Assembly (NCBI GenBank): GCA_030748635.1 | Contig: JASMLP010000143.1 | Coordinates: 25,049-89,048, forward strand | DNA length: 64,000 nucleotides | From: Planctomycetota bacterium | GTDB taxonomy: Bacteria; Planctomycetota; JACQVV01; JASMLP01 | Direction: 5' to 3' | Shown here: positions 10,123 through 21,125 of the stretch, one piece after another | Numbering within the stretch: position 1 is the first letter of the stretch | How the letters are laid out: every line of letters starts with the position of its first letter | Made by a program: the position numbers and the translations under genes | Notes under the pieces: model-generated | Told to the model about the DNA's origin: nothing | The model's input: only the letters and a program-made list of their open reading frames with translations | Databases searched by the model: none

Positions 10123-11634
10123 ATGAAGCTGGCCTCGATGCGGGCCCTCGATATTCACGAGGTTCCTTTATCTTGCCCGTTAGATCGATCTTTGTATCAC
10201 GAAAGTGGGCGATTGCTCATTGCTGCGGACGTGGTGTTTGGGCTGGAGCATCTGCGGAGTCTGGAGAAATCAGGAATTCGCACCGTATATCAGGCCCCAC
10301 GGGACGCGTCATCCTCCCGGTCTGAAAAAACGGGGCGCAGAACCGCGGGTTCTTTCGGGAAGAAGAAGGATACCAGCTTTCAGGAGAAATCGAGTTCTGT
10401 TATTGCGCTCGAATGGAAGGGGACAGCAGTTCTGGGGGGAGTTGATGAGTCGGAATCCGACTCGTCGACTGATGCCGATACCGAGTTAAAGCTGAAACAG
10501 TTCCCCAGAGAAGGGCAGACGGAAAGGCGTCGGATCATTCGCATCAATCACCAGCTCGGGGCTGAACCTCCAGAGGTAGGACGTTTCCGGAAGGAGATGA
10601 TTCAGGTTCTGCTTCACCAGGTGGAGGACTCAGCCGTTGGTTGGAAGACCCTTTCGATCCGGGCGGGACAGAAACGTTTTCACGATTCCTGTGGTCGGGA
10701 TCGTCTCACCTATGGACCTCGTGAGCGGCGTAAGGTCATGGCCGAGTTCCAGGATATCGTGAACACGGTTCAGGCCTGTTACGACCTGGCCGCGAAAGAA
10801 GAGGTGGTCGATCTGGATGATTCGATGGAGTCGGTGGAGAGGATTCTTGCGCTCATCAGTCGCCATCGGAATTTGCTTTTAGCCATTAGCGTTCAGGGAG
10901 AAGAAAAAGAGTGCCTGGGAAGGCATGTGGTCAGGGTAGGGATCGTTTCGGTCGCTATGGCCAAGCATCTGGGGTGGAATCTCGAGGATATACAGTGGTT
11001 GGCCTTGTCCGCGCTGTTGATGGATCTGGGGATGACTCGCCTGCCGAAGTCAATCCGGGAGGAAGCGGGGGCGTACGATGCGAAACAAAAAGAGGAGGTG
11101 CAGAAGCATTGCCTATCGACCCTGGATATCTTGCGCCACTGTCCTGCCGTCACCGAAGATGTTCTTTGCAGTATTTCGCAACACCACGAAAGGGCGGATG
11201 GTTCCGGGTATCCCGCGGGGCGCAAAGGGGATCAGATTCATGCATACGCCCAGGTCTTGAGCCTGGTGGATGTGTTTTGTGCTCTCAGTACGTGGAAAGT
11301 CCACCGTCTGGCGCATTCCCCCTATCGGTCCATGGAGGAGGTTCTTCGGATGACGACCGAGGGGAAGTTTTCCTCTCAAGCGGTGAAGGCCTTGCTGGCC
11401 AGTGTTTCGTTGTATCCTATCGGTTCCTGGGTCGAATTGTCCGGAGGTGAGATGGGACGAGTCATTGCGACTGGCGATCGGGAGCACGATCGCCCTGTGA
11501 TTTCGCTGCTTGTCAACTCCTCAGGGGTGCCCTTCGCGGAGAAACAGTTCGTGAATCTGGCTAGGGATCGGAGGCGATCGATCGAACGAATATTCGAGCC
11601 CTCGCAGATCGGCGATCCGACTCTCGGCTTTTGA
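10123..11634 (+). CDS. HD-GYP-like domain protein with altered HD dyad
   Basis: HHERADGSGYP GYP motif and LVDVFCALST present; expected LLHDIGK reads LLMDLGM. Confidence 0.78.
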   Translation: MKLASMRALDIHEVPLSCPLDRSLYHESGRLLIAADVVFGLEHLRSLEKSGIRTVYQAPRDASSSRSEKTGRRTAGSFGKKKDTSFQEKSSSVIALEWKGTAVLGGVDESESDSSTDADTELKLKQFPREGQTERRRIIRINHQLGAEPPEVGRFRKEMIQVLLHQVEDSAVGWKTLSIRAGQKRFHDSCGRDRLTYGPRERRKVMAEFQDIVNTVQACYDLAAKEEVVDLDDSMESVERILALISRHRNLLLAISVQGEEKECLGRHVVRVGIVSVAMAKHLGWNLEDIQWLALSALLMDLGMTRLPKSIREEAGAYDAKQKEEVQKHCLSTLDILRHCPAVTEDVLCSISQHHERADGSGYPAGRKGDQIHAYAQVLSLVDVFCALSTWKVHRLAHSPYRSMEEVLRMTTEGKFSSQAVKALLASVSLYPIGSWVELSGGEMGRVIATGDREHDRPVISLLVNSSGVPFAEKQFVNLARDRRRSIERIFEPSQIGDPTLGF

Positions 11635-11720
11635 AAGGGGTCTTTTCAGGTGGGGGGTCGCAGAGAATCTCCGGATTCCTATAATCGCTGCCTTGCGACC
11701 GGCTCCACACTATCTAGGAT

Positions 11721-14624
11721 GTGTTCATGACCGACATGCAACTCGAAGCCAGACCACACGATTCCGTGGATAATTTTCTTACCCGACACCTGGGACCTGG
11801 AGAAGAGCAACAAACCGAGATGCTCGAGGCGTTAGGCCTTTCTTCTCTTGAAGAGTTGACCGAGCGGGTAGTTCCAGAGTCGATTCGTATGCAGGGATTC
11901 ATGAAGATCGATCCTGCGAGGACCGAGCACGACATCCTGGATCGGTTACGCACTCTCGCCTCGGAGAATCGGCTCATCCGTTCTTATCTGGGAATGGGTT
12001 ATCACGGTACACGGACACCTCCAGTCATACAGCGTGGGATTCTCGAAAATCCCGGATGGTATACCCAATACACTCCTTATCAGGCTGAGATTGCTCAGGG
12101 GCGTCTCGAAGCCTTGATGAATTTTCAGACGATGATTACGGATCTGACAGGAATGGAAGTGGCGGGTTCCTCGTTGCTTGACGAGGGGACTGCGGCCGCC
12201 GAAGGGATGACTCTTTGCCACCGTGTTCGCAAGTCGCGTGATGGCGCCGATGTTTTCTTTGTCTCTTCGGATTGTCATCCTCAGACGATCGAGGTCGTTC
12301 GAGGAAGAGCTTTGCCTCTGGGGTTCGAGGTCGTAGTGGGGTCCCATGAAGAGTACGCTTTTGATGAACCGACCTTCGGGGTTCTCCTCCAGTATCCGGC
12401 CTCCGATGGTCGGGTGGAGGACCTCGAGGAATTCGTGAAACGTGCTCATGAGGCGGGTGCGATGGTGGTGGTAGCGGCGGATCTTCTGGCATTGACGATG
12501 CTTCGTCCACCGGGGTCTTTTGGTGCGGATGTCGTGGTGGGGAATAGTCAGCGTTTGGGTGTGCCTATGGGGTACGGTGGACCTCACGCCGCGTTTCTGG
12601 CCACTCACTCTGCGCATCAAAGAAAAATGCCCGGTCGGATTGTGGGAGTTTCGGTAGACGCTTCGGGGGGAGCGGCCTTTCGGTTGGCGCTACAGACTCG
12701 TGAGCAGCACATTCGGCGTGACCGAGCGACTTCCAATATCTGTACCGCGCAGGTCCTGTTGGCGGTTACGGCTTCGATGTACGCGGTTTATCACGGCCCT
12801 GAGGGGCTGCTCGGCATTGCTCGCAGATTGCATCGATTGACTCGGACCGTGGCTCGAAAGCTGGAGCAAGCCGGACACGCGGTTGTCCACGATTTATTCT
12901 TTGATACGTTGCGGATTCGACCGGAGAGATTTCTGGGGAGCGAGGTGGTAGAGCGAGCGCTGAAAAGAGGGATCAATCTCCGTCTTTTCGGTAACGGTGA
13001 TGTGGGGATTGCGCTGGATGAAACCGTAGAAATTTCTGATCTTCCGGATCTGCTTGGAGCCTTTGGTTGGGAGCAGGAAGAGAATGTCGCTCTTGTCGAT
13101 CAAGAGATCGTCTGGCCTTCCGAGTTGATCAGGACATCTTCATTCCTGGACCACCCCATTTTCCGTCAGTGTCGAAGCGAAACGGAGTTGTTGCGATATA
13201 TGCATCGGCTACAGGCTCGCGATCTGTCTTTGACAACCTCGATGATTCCGTTGGGGTCCTGCACGATGAAGCTCAACGCGACAACGGAGATGGTTCCAGT
13301 GACCTGGCCGGAATTCGGAGCTCTTCATCCATTTGTTCCCGCGAACCAGGCTCGAGGATATCGAAAGTTATTCGCGGAGCTCGAGTCCTGGTTGGGTGAG
13401 ATCACGGGTCTTCCTGCCGTGAGTTTGCAACCCAATGCGGGGAGCCAGGGCGAGTATGCTGGGCTTCTGCTCATTCGAGCCTACCAACATGCGCGGGGAG
13501 AGGGAGGTCGTAACGTTTGTCTCATCCCAACCTCGGCTCACGGAACTAATCCAGCCAGCGCGGTGTTGGCCGGAATGCGTACGGTGGCTGTCGCTTGCGA
13601 TGAAGAGGGAAATATTGATATCGGAGATCTGCGAAACAAAGCGGAGACTCACCAGGATAAACTGGCCGCCATGATGATCACCTATCCCTCGACCCACGGG
13701 GTTTTTGAGGAAGGGATCGTCGAGATTTGCCGGATTGTTCACGAATTCGGGGGGCAGGTATATCTCGATGGGGCCAACATGAATGCCATGGTGGGACTCA
13801 TTCGCTTATCGGATCTGGGGGCGGATGTGTGCCATCTCAATTTACACAAGACCTTTTGCATTCCCCACGGGGGCGGGGGACCAGGAATGGGGCCGATTTG
13901 TGCGGCCAAGCATTTGGCTCCGTTTTTGCCCGGCCATCCCCTTGAAACAGTGGGTGGAGAAAATGCAATCTTGCCGGTGGCTTCTGCGCCGTGGGGGAGT
14001 CCAAGTATCTTGCCGATTTCTTATGCCTATGTCGCGATGATGGGGCCGGAGGGCTTGCGGAAGGCTTCTCAGGTCGCAATTCTCAATGCGAACTACATGG
14101 CTCATCGTCTGGCATCGCATTACGATGTCTTGTATCGGGGAAAGACCGGATTTGTTGCCCACGAATTCATTCTGGATCTTCGTCCGTTGACCCAGGCTTC
14201 GGGAGTGGGATTTGATGATGTGGCCAAACGATTGATGGATTATGGATTTCACGCGCCTACGATGTCCTGGCCAGTTTCCGGGACACTCATGATCGAACCG
14301 ACCGAAAGCGAGTCACGAGCCGAGTTGGATCGATTTTGTGAGGCCATGATCGGAATTCGAGGTGAAATCCAGGAGATTATCGACGGAAACGCTGACCGGG
14401 AGAAAAATCTTCTGAGTGGCGCTCCTCATACCGCTGAAGCGGTTTCCTCCGATGAATGGAATCGGCCCTACTCCAGGGAACGCGCCGCCTTTCCGACTTC
14501 ATGGACCCGAAAGCACAAATACTGGCCTCCGGTCAGTCGTATCGATAATGTCCATGGGGATCGAAATCCCATCTGCTGCCTGGTTCCGGTTTTCGACGTG
14601 GAGGGGGACACGCCTGATTCCTGA
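11721..14624 (+). CDS. gcvP: glycine dehydrogenase (decarboxylating), fused single-chain P-protein
   Basis: N-terminal [15 protein letters not shown]-terminal half with [19 protein letters not shown] and [22 protein letters not shown] (PLP lysine block). ATG at 11727 also possible. Confidence 0.95.
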   Translation: MFMTDMQLEARPHDSVDNFLTRHLGPGEEQQTEMLEALGLSSLEELTERVVPESIRMQGFMKIDPARTEHDILDRLRTLASENRLIRSYLGMGYHGTRTPPVIQRGILENPGWYTQYTPYQAEIAQGRLEALMNFQTMITDLTGMEVAGSSLLDEGTAAAEGMTLCHRVRKSRDGADVFFVSSDCHPQTIEVVRGRALPLGFEVVVGSHEEYAFDEPTFGVLLQYPASDGRVEDLEEFVKRAHEAGAMVVVAADLLALTMLRPPGSFGADVVVGNSQRLGVPMGYGGPHAAFLATHSAHQRKMPGRIVGVSVDASGGAAFRLALQTREQHIRRDRATSNICTAQVLLAVTASMYAVYHGPEGLLGIARRLHRLTRTVARKLEQAGHAVVHDLFFDTLRIRPERFLGSEVVERALKRGINLRLFGNGDVGIALDETVEISDLPDLLGAFGWEQEENVALVDQEIVWPSELIRTSSFLDHPIFRQCRSETELLRYMHRLQARDLSLTTSMIPLGSCTMKLNATTEMVPVTWPEFGALHPFVPANQARGYRKLFAELESWLGEITGLPAVSLQPNAGSQGEYAGLLLIRAYQHARGEGGRNVCLIPTSAHGTNPASAVLAGMRTVAVACDEEGNIDIGDLRNKAETHQDKLAAMMITYPSTHGVFEEGIVEICRIVHEFGGQVYLDGANMNAMVGLIRLSDLGADVCHLNLHKTFCIPHGGGGPGMGPICAAKHLAPFLPGHPLETVGGENAILPVASAPWGSPSILPISYAYVAMMGPEGLRKASQVAILNANYMAHRLASHYDVLYRGKTGFVAHEFILDLRPLTQASGVGFDDVAKRLMDYGFHAPTMSWPVSGTLMIEPTESESRAELDRFCEAMIGIRGEIQEIIDGNADREKNLLSGAPHTAEAVSSDEWNRPYSRERAAFPTSWTRKHKYWPPVSRIDNVHGDRNPICCLVPVFDVEGDTPDS

Positions 14625-14747
14625 TTTCCGAAAGAAAATGGATCAGAAATCAAAGTTATAGCAAGGGGTGAATGACCTCAACTTCCTGTCAATATTGAAT
14701 TTATATGCCAACAGGAGGGGGGATGGATAGTTTGGTGGTTGGTGCGT

Positions 14748-14775
14748 TTGACTTTTCGAGGTTTGGGTATATTCT
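14748..14775 (+). promoter_or_regulatory. putative sigma70-type promoter for the MerR-ParA gene (TTGACT-N16-TATTCT)
   Basis: TTGACT at 14748-14753, TATTCT at 14770-14775, about 100 nt upstream of the preferred TTG start. Confidence 0.35.
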
Positions 14776-14873
14776 TCGCGTTGAAAGTGGCCTTGAATAT
14801 ATCCAGGGCCATCATCTTAAAAAAAAGCCACCATTCCTTGGTCCTTGGCGGACGACTTTCGGAGGAGCGACCT

Positions 14874-15860
14874 TTGGAAGCCAAAGTCTATCAGACCCGG
14901 GAGTTTGCCAAACTGCTTGGTATCTCCAAAACCCATCTGCTACGTTTAGAAAATGAGGGGCGAGTTCCACCCGCGCGTCGTGTTCAGCGAGGCAAGGTGG
15001 AGCACCGATTTTACACAGTAGACGACATCCATCTTTACCGCGATCGACTCGATCTCCCGCCACTTTTGGATCGGAAACGGGTTCAACTGTTTCTGAACTT
15101 CAAGGGGGGGACGGGAAAGTCATCGATTTCGTCGTCGTACGCCTATGGCCTCGCAGAATTGGGGCTGCAGGTGTTGGCCATCGATCTGGACCCGCAGCAG
15201 CACATGACCAAGTGCCTGGGATTTGACCCTTCACTGGACATCATGTCGCTTTTCGAGGTTCTTATCGAGGGAGAGAACATCAATCAGGCTATTCAGCCGA
15301 CGACGATGCCTACGCTGGATCTCCTTCCGGCGACGCTTCGCCTTTCGATTATCGAGAGCCGACTTCTCAATAAGGACATGAGGGAGTTCCTGTTAAAGTC
15401 AGCAATCGACGATATTCAAAAGGATTACGATGTCATCATTATCGACGCATTGCCGACGATCTCTCTTCTCAATAAAAATGCGGTGATCGCAGCGGGTGAT
15501 CTTCTGGTTCCCGTTCTCGCTGATTACCTGTCTTATGATGGTCTCGGACTTCTATTTCATGAACTGTCACGGATGGAAAAGAACTTTTCGGTGCATCCGG
15601 AACACGAACGCCGGGGATTGTTCGAAAACATATTCATCTTTGTGAATCAGTTCAAATCGAACGAGATTATCGCCCGGGAGAATCTTGCGAGTCTTCAGAG
15701 GCATTACACCGATTACTTGACCACAACCAAAATCCCGTACAACACCAAGATCTCACAGGCGACAGCCATGGGTATGCCGGTGCTGCAATACGATCCATCG
15801 TGTCGTGGGTCCAAGTGCATACGGCAATTAATCAATGAGGTCTTTGGATTCGAAAGGTAA
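14874..15860 (+). CDS. ParA/MinD-family ATPase with N-terminal MerR-type HTH
   Basis: Preferred TTG start at 14874 preceded by GGAGGAG (14861-14867). VYQTREFAKLLGISKTHLLRLENEGRVPPARR (MerR-like HTH); deviant Walker A FKGGTGKSS; AIDLDPQQHMT; DVIIIDALPT. Confidence 0.88.
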   Translation: MEAKVYQTREFAKLLGISKTHLLRLENEGRVPPARRVQRGKVEHRFYTVDDIHLYRDRLDLPPLLDRKRVQLFLNFKGGTGKSSISSSYAYGLAELGLQVLAIDLDPQQHMTKCLGFDPSLDIMSLFEVLIEGENINQAIQPTTMPTLDLLPATLRLSIIESRLLNKDMREFLLKSAIDDIQKDYDVIIIDALPTISLLNKNAVIAAGDLLVPVLADYLSYDGLGLLFHELSRMEKNFSVHPEHERRGLFENIFIFVNQFKSNEIIARENLASLQRHYTDYLTTTKIPYNTKISQATAMGMPVLQYDPSCRGSKCIRQLINEVFGFER

Positions 15861-15865
15861 ACAGG

Positions 15866-16219
15866 ATGGCCAGAAAATTTCAGGGATTCAGCAAGAGCGC
15901 TCCGAAAGATCTCCCGGTGACTAAATCCGGAGAGGAGGTCGAAGCGGGTGGGGGAACAGCGGTTGCCACCAGTGCCTGGAGCGGTGACGATGTCTACAAT
16001 GTTCACAAATTCGCTGTGACCTTCCGTGAAAATCTCGAAGAAGTACTTACTCAAGTCATAGAGAAGCAGAGTGAGATTGTTCAGGCTCAACAAGATGTTG
16101 TGGATGCTCAAAAGAAGATGATTGACAAGCTCGCAGCTTGTGAACGTAAAGACACCACGTTCTTCATGACTCTGATCGGGCTTATGATCGCGTTTCTCGC
16201 GATATACGCTTTCAAGTAA
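15866..16219 (+). CDS. small tail-anchored coiled-coil protein, putative ParA partner
   Basis: 5 nt after the ParA gene; basic N-terminus MARKFQGFSKSAPK, heptad-like EEVLTQVIEKQSEIVQAQQDVVDAQKKMIDKLAACERK, C-terminal TM FFMTLIGLMIAFLAIYAF. Confidence 0.68.
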   Translation: MARKFQGFSKSAPKDLPVTKSGEEVEAGGGTAVATSAWSGDDVYNVHKFAVTFRENLEEVLTQVIEKQSEIVQAQQDVVDAQKKMIDKLAACERKDTTFFMTLIGLMIAFLAIYAFK

Positions 16220-16535
16220 GTCTTCTCGAATTTGAATCCGGGAGTTCGGCCAAGGTGTGGTCGGAATGAGTTTCCTCGGACTTTCTGGTGGGAAATTGGG
16301 ATTACGCCTCGCCTACTTTCAGGCTGTCCAGAAGGTCTGGGGTCTGCTGCTGCGCGTGCTTGGGTCCGAGGCCCTGAGTGAAAACTCTTCGAAGACGATG
16401 AGGCGATCGGTTCGTCCGGTTGATAGAGGGTTCCAGTTGGTCTTCTGGATTCTTTCTGGTAAAAGGTCACTCATCAGGTAGGAAGGTCGGTTTTTGGGCT
16501 GTTAGGTCAGGAGCCTTGACGGAATTCGTCTGGAT

Positions 16536-17756
16536 ATGCCTCATCCATCAGACACGGTTTTGGGAGAAGTCGCTTCCGGTTTCGAGCCGGTGAGGGACGT
16601 ATTTGCCTGGAATTTACGGCGGGGGGGAGAACTGGGTGCGTCCCTTTGTGTTGAGCGGGATGGAGTTCGGTTGGTCGATATCTGGGGGGGGTGGATCGAT
16701 CCGGAGAGGACGCGTCCCTGGGAAGTTGGGACTCGTAGCATTCTTTTCAGCGCCACCAAGGGGTTGGCAGCTACCGCCTTTTTCATCCTGTCGCAGCGCG
16801 AAGGTTTGGATCACGACCGTCCTATTCAAGATTTTTGGCCCGAGTTTCGTGGGGGAGGGAAAGAGTCGATTACCATCGCTCATTTGCTTTCTCATCGGAC
16901 CGGTTTCTGTTCCATCGATACTCCGTTATCGCTGGAAGATCTCAAGAATCGGGAAGTCATCTGTCGTGCTCTGGAGAGACAGGAGTGTATTTGGAAGCCG
17001 GGAACCGTTCAGGCGTACGGCGCGGTCACTCTGGGATTGATCCTTCCCGAGCTTTTTCTTCGCGTAACCGGTGAGACTGTTGGTAGGTTTTTCCTCTCGG
17101 AGGTGGCATTACCCCTTGGGTCGGATGCTCGCCTGGGATTACCGATTGAAGAGCAGGGAGATGTGTCTCCCGTTCAGCCTTTTGGCGGCTTCTGGGATTG
17201 GCTGGATATCCTCGGTCATGTCCTTCGTCCAGGTACGAATGACGGGCGATTTTTTCGTGGTTTTCTCCGCCCGGGAAGTCCTTCACGAAAGGCGCTCGGC
17301 AACCCCCGTGAACTGGGGAAAGGATATCTGGAAAATTTCAATCGCCCGGAGGTTCGGGCGATGGAGATCGCGTGGGCCGGAGGGGTCGCTTCGGCCCGGG
17401 GCATGGCCCGGTTCTACTCGGTACTGGCATCGGGGGGATCCGGGCAAGGAGTCCGCCTGGTGGATCCCGAAGCGATCGAGAAACTCTACCCCAGGGATTC
17501 GTGGGAAATCGATGAAGTACTGCGTAAATCGATCGGCTATACCCACGGTTTCGTGAAGGAAGATGAATTGCTGTTCAGTCCGAATACGGAGAGTTTTGGG
17601 CATCCCGGTGCGGGAGGGACTCTCGGTTGGGCGGATCCGGTCAATCGGTTGGGTATCGGATATGTCATGAACCGGATGGATCATCACCTTCGCTCTCCCC
17701 GAGCGATTCGCCTCTGCCACTCGATCTACAGCTGTCTCAAAAAAATATCGATTTGA
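16536..17756 (+). CDS. serine hydrolase, beta-lactamase (class C/EstB-like) fold
   Basis: SATK (SxxK) in ILFSATKGLAATAFFIL, HLLSHRTGF, C-terminal FGHPGAGGTLGWADP. Confidence 0.85.
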   Translation: MPHPSDTVLGEVASGFEPVRDVFAWNLRRGGELGASLCVERDGVRLVDIWGGWIDPERTRPWEVGTRSILFSATKGLAATAFFILSQREGLDHDRPIQDFWPEFRGGGKESITIAHLLSHRTGFCSIDTPLSLEDLKNREVICRALERQECIWKPGTVQAYGAVTLGLILPELFLRVTGETVGRFFLSEVALPLGSDARLGLPIEEQGDVSPVQPFGGFWDWLDILGHVLRPGTNDGRFFRGFLRPGSPSRKALGNPRELGKGYLENFNRPEVRAMEIAWAGGVASARGMARFYSVLASGGSGQGVRLVDPEAIEKLYPRDSWEIDEVLRKSIGYTHGFVKEDELLFSPNTESFGHPGAGGTLGWADPVNRLGIGYVMNRMDHHLRSPRAIRLCHSIYSCLKKISI

Positions 17757-17830
17757 GGTAAATTGTTTGAAAGGAAGTGGGGAGCGAAGACGGATTCTCG
17801 AGTAACCGAATCTTTTTCTCGAGGTGATTC

Positions 17831-19021
17831 ATGATTTTCGATCCTATTATGAGACCGCTTTCGTGTGGGTTGGCTCTTCTGGTGCTGTTGGGGTGCTTCT
17901 CTTGGCAGGTTTGCGCGGAGGAGGCTGATAGCATTCGGGAGAAACGAAATCAACTTCTGCGTCAGTTTCGGCTGGCAAATTCCTCCTCGGCACGTCGAGC
18001 GATACTGGATCAGTTGATGGCACTTCGGCTCAAAGACCGACCTCGGTTCGGTATTTACCAGTGCGTGGATGAAAAGGGCAATCTTCTGGACGGCTCAGGC
18101 ACACTCCCCCAGGAGATGTTCGCTTTTCTGAAAAACTGCGCCTATCGACCTGAAACTCGCAGCCAGACACTGGATCGATTGATCTTCAGTTATGGATTTG
18201 AGGCCGTCAAATCGGAACTGGAAAAGTATCTCCAGTCCGAGGACTCGAGTTTGAAGGGCGCGGCGCGTCGGGTTTATGAACGCGCTCTCGTGGTCAAGTT
18301 TCAAGCGCCACTCGAGGGGATATTTTCAAGTCATCTGAAACCTGAGGAGCAATCGCTTCCGCTGGAAATAAAGATCGATCTTTTGCTGGAACGGTTGGAT
18401 CCCAATCCGACCGCTTCGGGTGATCCGATCGCCAATCTGGACCGGACAGAACCGGATCGGGCGGCGATTTCCTTGCTGGAAGCCTGGTCGACGGAACTGT
18501 TGACTCCGGGTCAAAAACACAAGTTATCCGCCTTGAGCCGAAACCGGATGTCCGCTGAATTGGATTTGAAGATTCTGGATCGTCTTCGACGTTCGGCCTG
18601 TTCGCATCTGGAGCGAGAGGTGGGTCCCTATCTGGATTCCATGATGGAGAGCGCTTATCTTCGAGCAACCCAGCGGAATTTGGCTGGCGATTCCTGGGTG
18701 CTGGCTGACAATCAGATTTACCGTTGGGGAGTTCTGCGAACACAGCGCTGGGGGATGGCCGATTCTCCCGGTTTGCACCGTTTGATCGGAAATGCGTCCG
18801 CCGCTCGCTACCGTGCTCTCAAACGTTTCGAAGAGGAGGTTCGTCGAGAGATGCATCGGCCGGGATCCAATCCCAAGCGGAAGGCTCGTCTCGAAACACT
18901 TCTGACCTATCAGAACTGGAGCGGTTCCACCCTGAGTGGGACCTGGGGTTCGAAACAGAGTCTCCAAAGTGTGATCGATGCCGCCTTGGGAACTGCCAGA
19001 GAGCATGGTGTGAATCCCTGA
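17831..19021 (+). CDS. hypothetical secreted protein
   Basis: Signal peptide (LALLVLLGCFSWQVCAEE); no family recognised. Confidence 0.6.
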   Translation: MIFDPIMRPLSCGLALLVLLGCFSWQVCAEEADSIREKRNQLLRQFRLANSSSARRAILDQLMALRLKDRPRFGIYQCVDEKGNLLDGSGTLPQEMFAFLKNCAYRPETRSQTLDRLIFSYGFEAVKSELEKYLQSEDSSLKGAARRVYERALVVKFQAPLEGIFSSHLKPEEQSLPLEIKIDLLLERLDPNPTASGDPIANLDRTEPDRAAISLLEAWSTELLTPGQKHKLSALSRNRMSAELDLKILDRLRRSACSHLEREVGPYLDSMMESAYLRATQRNLAGDSWVLADNQIYRWGVLRTQRWGMADSPGLHRLIGNASAARYRALKRFEEEVRREMHRPGSNPKRKARLETLLTYQNWSGSTLSGTWGSKQSLQSVIDAALGTAREHGVNP

Positions 19022-19073
19022 CCGTAGAACCTGTTCGATTGGGAAGGGCTCCGGGGATTGATACCATACAGCC

Positions 19074-20138
19074 ATGTCTGTTCCAGACTTTATGATTTAT
19101 GGTGCTACCGGGTTTTCGGGTGAACTGGTCGCCCGAGAAGCGGTCAGGCGAGGATTGCGACCTCTGGTGGCAGGCCGGCGGGCCGATGCGGTGACATCTT
19201 TGGCCGAAGAGCTCGGGCTCGAACCGCGTGTGTTTTCGCTCGACGATCCGGTAGCCGTTCGGTCGGGTCTCGAGGGGATCCATTCGGTTTTGCATTGCGC
19301 AGGTCCGTTTCTTTTGACCTCCAAGCAGATGGTCGACGCGTGCCTGGACCGGGGGGTGAACTATCTCGATATCACCGGCGAAGTTTCGGTTTTCGAGTCG
19401 ATTTTCTCTCTTCATGAGCGAGCGGTCGAAAAGAAGATCATCTTGATGCCTGGGGTCGGCTTCGATGTGATCCCTACCGATTGTCTTGCCGGACGACTGA
19501 AGGAAGCCTTGCCCGATGCGACCGAACTCGAACTCGCTTTTACCGGATTGGGAACAGTCAGTCGTGGCACGATGCGGACGATGGTGATGGGGTGTTCACA
19601 CGGGGGGTGGATTCGCCGGAACGGCCGGTTGGAGTCGGTGCCGTTGGGTTGGAAAACCCGGAGAATTCCTTTCGCAGACCGGGATCGAGACGCCGTGACT
19701 TTACCGTGGGGAGATCTGAGTACCGCGTACCGTTCGACTGGGATCGGAAATATTCGAACTTACGCTGCGTTACCCAAGGGGACGATTCGCGGGTTGCGTC
19801 GCCTGGAGCGGTTGCGAGGACTTCTCGCCTGGGGCCCGATTCAGGGTTTTCTGTCTCGCGCCATCGGATGGAAATCTCGGGGTCCTAAGGACCGTGAGCT
19901 ACTCGAGGGGCGTTGTCATCTCTGGGGAGAAGTTACCAATCGGTCTGGAGAGAAGGTTTTTGGCCATCTCAGCACACCGGACGGATATCGGTTCACGGCT
20001 CTGGGAGCGATCGCCGCCTTGACGCGGATCGATTCTGTGCAGCCGGGCGCCTGGACGCCGGCTCAGGCTTTTGGCGCCGAGTGGGTCGAGTCGATCGAAG
20101 GAGTTGAAGTCGGCGCGCTGACTCGTTCCGTGGAGTGA
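19074..20138 (+). CDS. saccharopine dehydrogenase-like / trans-acting enoyl reductase family oxidoreductase
   Basis: FMIYGATGFSGELVAREAVRRGLRPLVAGRR, VLHCAGPFLLTSKQMVDACLDRGVNYLDITGE. Confidence 0.85.
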   Translation: MSVPDFMIYGATGFSGELVAREAVRRGLRPLVAGRRADAVTSLAEELGLEPRVFSLDDPVAVRSGLEGIHSVLHCAGPFLLTSKQMVDACLDRGVNYLDITGEVSVFESIFSLHERAVEKKIILMPGVGFDVIPTDCLAGRLKEALPDATELELAFTGLGTVSRGTMRTMVMGCSHGGWIRRNGRLESVPLGWKTRRIPFADRDRDAVTLPWGDLSTAYRSTGIGNIRTYAALPKGTIRGLRRLERLRGLLAWGPIQGFLSRAIGWKSRGPKDRELLEGRCHLWGEVTNRSGEKVFGHLSTPDGYRFTALGAIAALTRIDSVQPGAWTPAQAFGAEWVESIEGVEVGALTRSVE

Positions 20139-20168
20139 ACGCACTCGGAGAAAGCGCTCGGATGGAGA

Positions 20169-21107
20169 TCAGTTTTCTGATTCCGGGGAGCATGGACGGT
20201 TGGGTCGTCTTTCCAGAAACCCCAGAATCGGTGGTACTTTCGAGACGAACCGACTCGATTCATTTAACTGTTCGTTGAATTCCACCAGGATTGCAGGCCG
20301 CTTTACCCAGTGCACCTGGGGGCGAAGGTGGTGTTCCTGATGATAGCCTTCGTTACAGAACAAAAAGTTGTAAAACGAACCGTAGAAACTGATCGAGTCC
20401 GCGTATCGACTGTGCGGATTGGCGCCGTAATGTTCGTAGTAATTTTCCATATGAGCGAGGAACCAGCCGAAGTAGAAAGTCGGTACGTAAAAGAACAGAA
20501 AGAATTGCCAGGAAAGCCACGTCATGATGGAAAGGCCAGATAGGCTCATGAGAAGTTCAAAGAAAAATTGTGGCAACTGGCCTTTCTTTTGGGCCTCCAG
20601 ATACGCTTGGGTAGTGCTTGGGCGGAAGAGCCCCAGAGCCGAATAGGGGATCACCGACTCGTGTTTCCCCTCGCGTCCGTAGGCGAAGGTGGAGGAGTTG
20701 TCCTGGGTCTGACCGGAGAGATCGACGGGGTCGTTATTGTGGCGATGGTGGTTCAGGTGGTGATAGCGATACAGAATCTGGGGCAGGCCAAGGTTGATGG
20801 AGTTGATGGCGCGATACAGAGAGTTCCAACTGTTCCATCGAAAGAAAGGGGTATGGAGAAAGTTGTGAGTGGAGATGATGGGGTTGTACCAGAAGAGTCC
20901 TAGAAATATCGGCCAGAGAAGAAAGATCTCGAGAAGGGATCTTTGCTCCCAGGTGGCGGCAAGCCAGAAGTTGCCAAACAGTTGGATTCCGGTAATGGCC
21001 AGCGGTACGGAATCTTTCCAGCTATATCTCCAGATAGTCCAACCGGTGGTTCTGCGAGGGGCAAGAGGGCTCTCCATCGAGGCAATACTATGAAATAAGA
21101 AGGGCAT
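20169..21107 (-). CDS. fatty acid desaturase
   Basis: Histidine boxes HNFLHT, HLNHHRHNN, HQEHH with multiple TM segments. Start uncertain (21107 or 21077); the longest ORF would overlap the divergent gene. Confidence 0.82.
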   Translation of the reverse strand: MPFLFHSIASMESPLAPRRTTGWTIWRYSWKDSVPLAITGIQLFGNFWLAATWEQRSLLEIFLLWPIFLGLFWYNPIISTHNFLHTPFFRWNSWNSLYRAINSINLGLPQILYRYHHLNHHRHNNDPVDLSGQTQDNSSTFAYGREGKHESVIPYSALGLFRPSTTQAYLEAQKKGQLPQFFFELLMSLSGLSIMTWLSWQFFLFFYVPTFYFGWFLAHMENYYEHYGANPHSRYADSISFYGSFYNFLFCNEGYHQEHHLRPQVHWVKRPAILVEFNEQLNESSRFVSKVPPILGFLERRPNRPCSPESEN

Positions 21108-21125
21108 CTTCCAGGATCGGGATTC

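Noticed and set aside
11635-11726. Possible glycine riboswitch upstream of gcvP
   Set aside because: The ~90-nt leader lacks the tandem aptamer sequence blocks; too short.
16257-16481. 74-aa plus-strand and 120-aa minus-strand ORFs between the ParA partner and the beta-lactamase gene
   Set aside because: Short, overlapping each other, no recognisable features.
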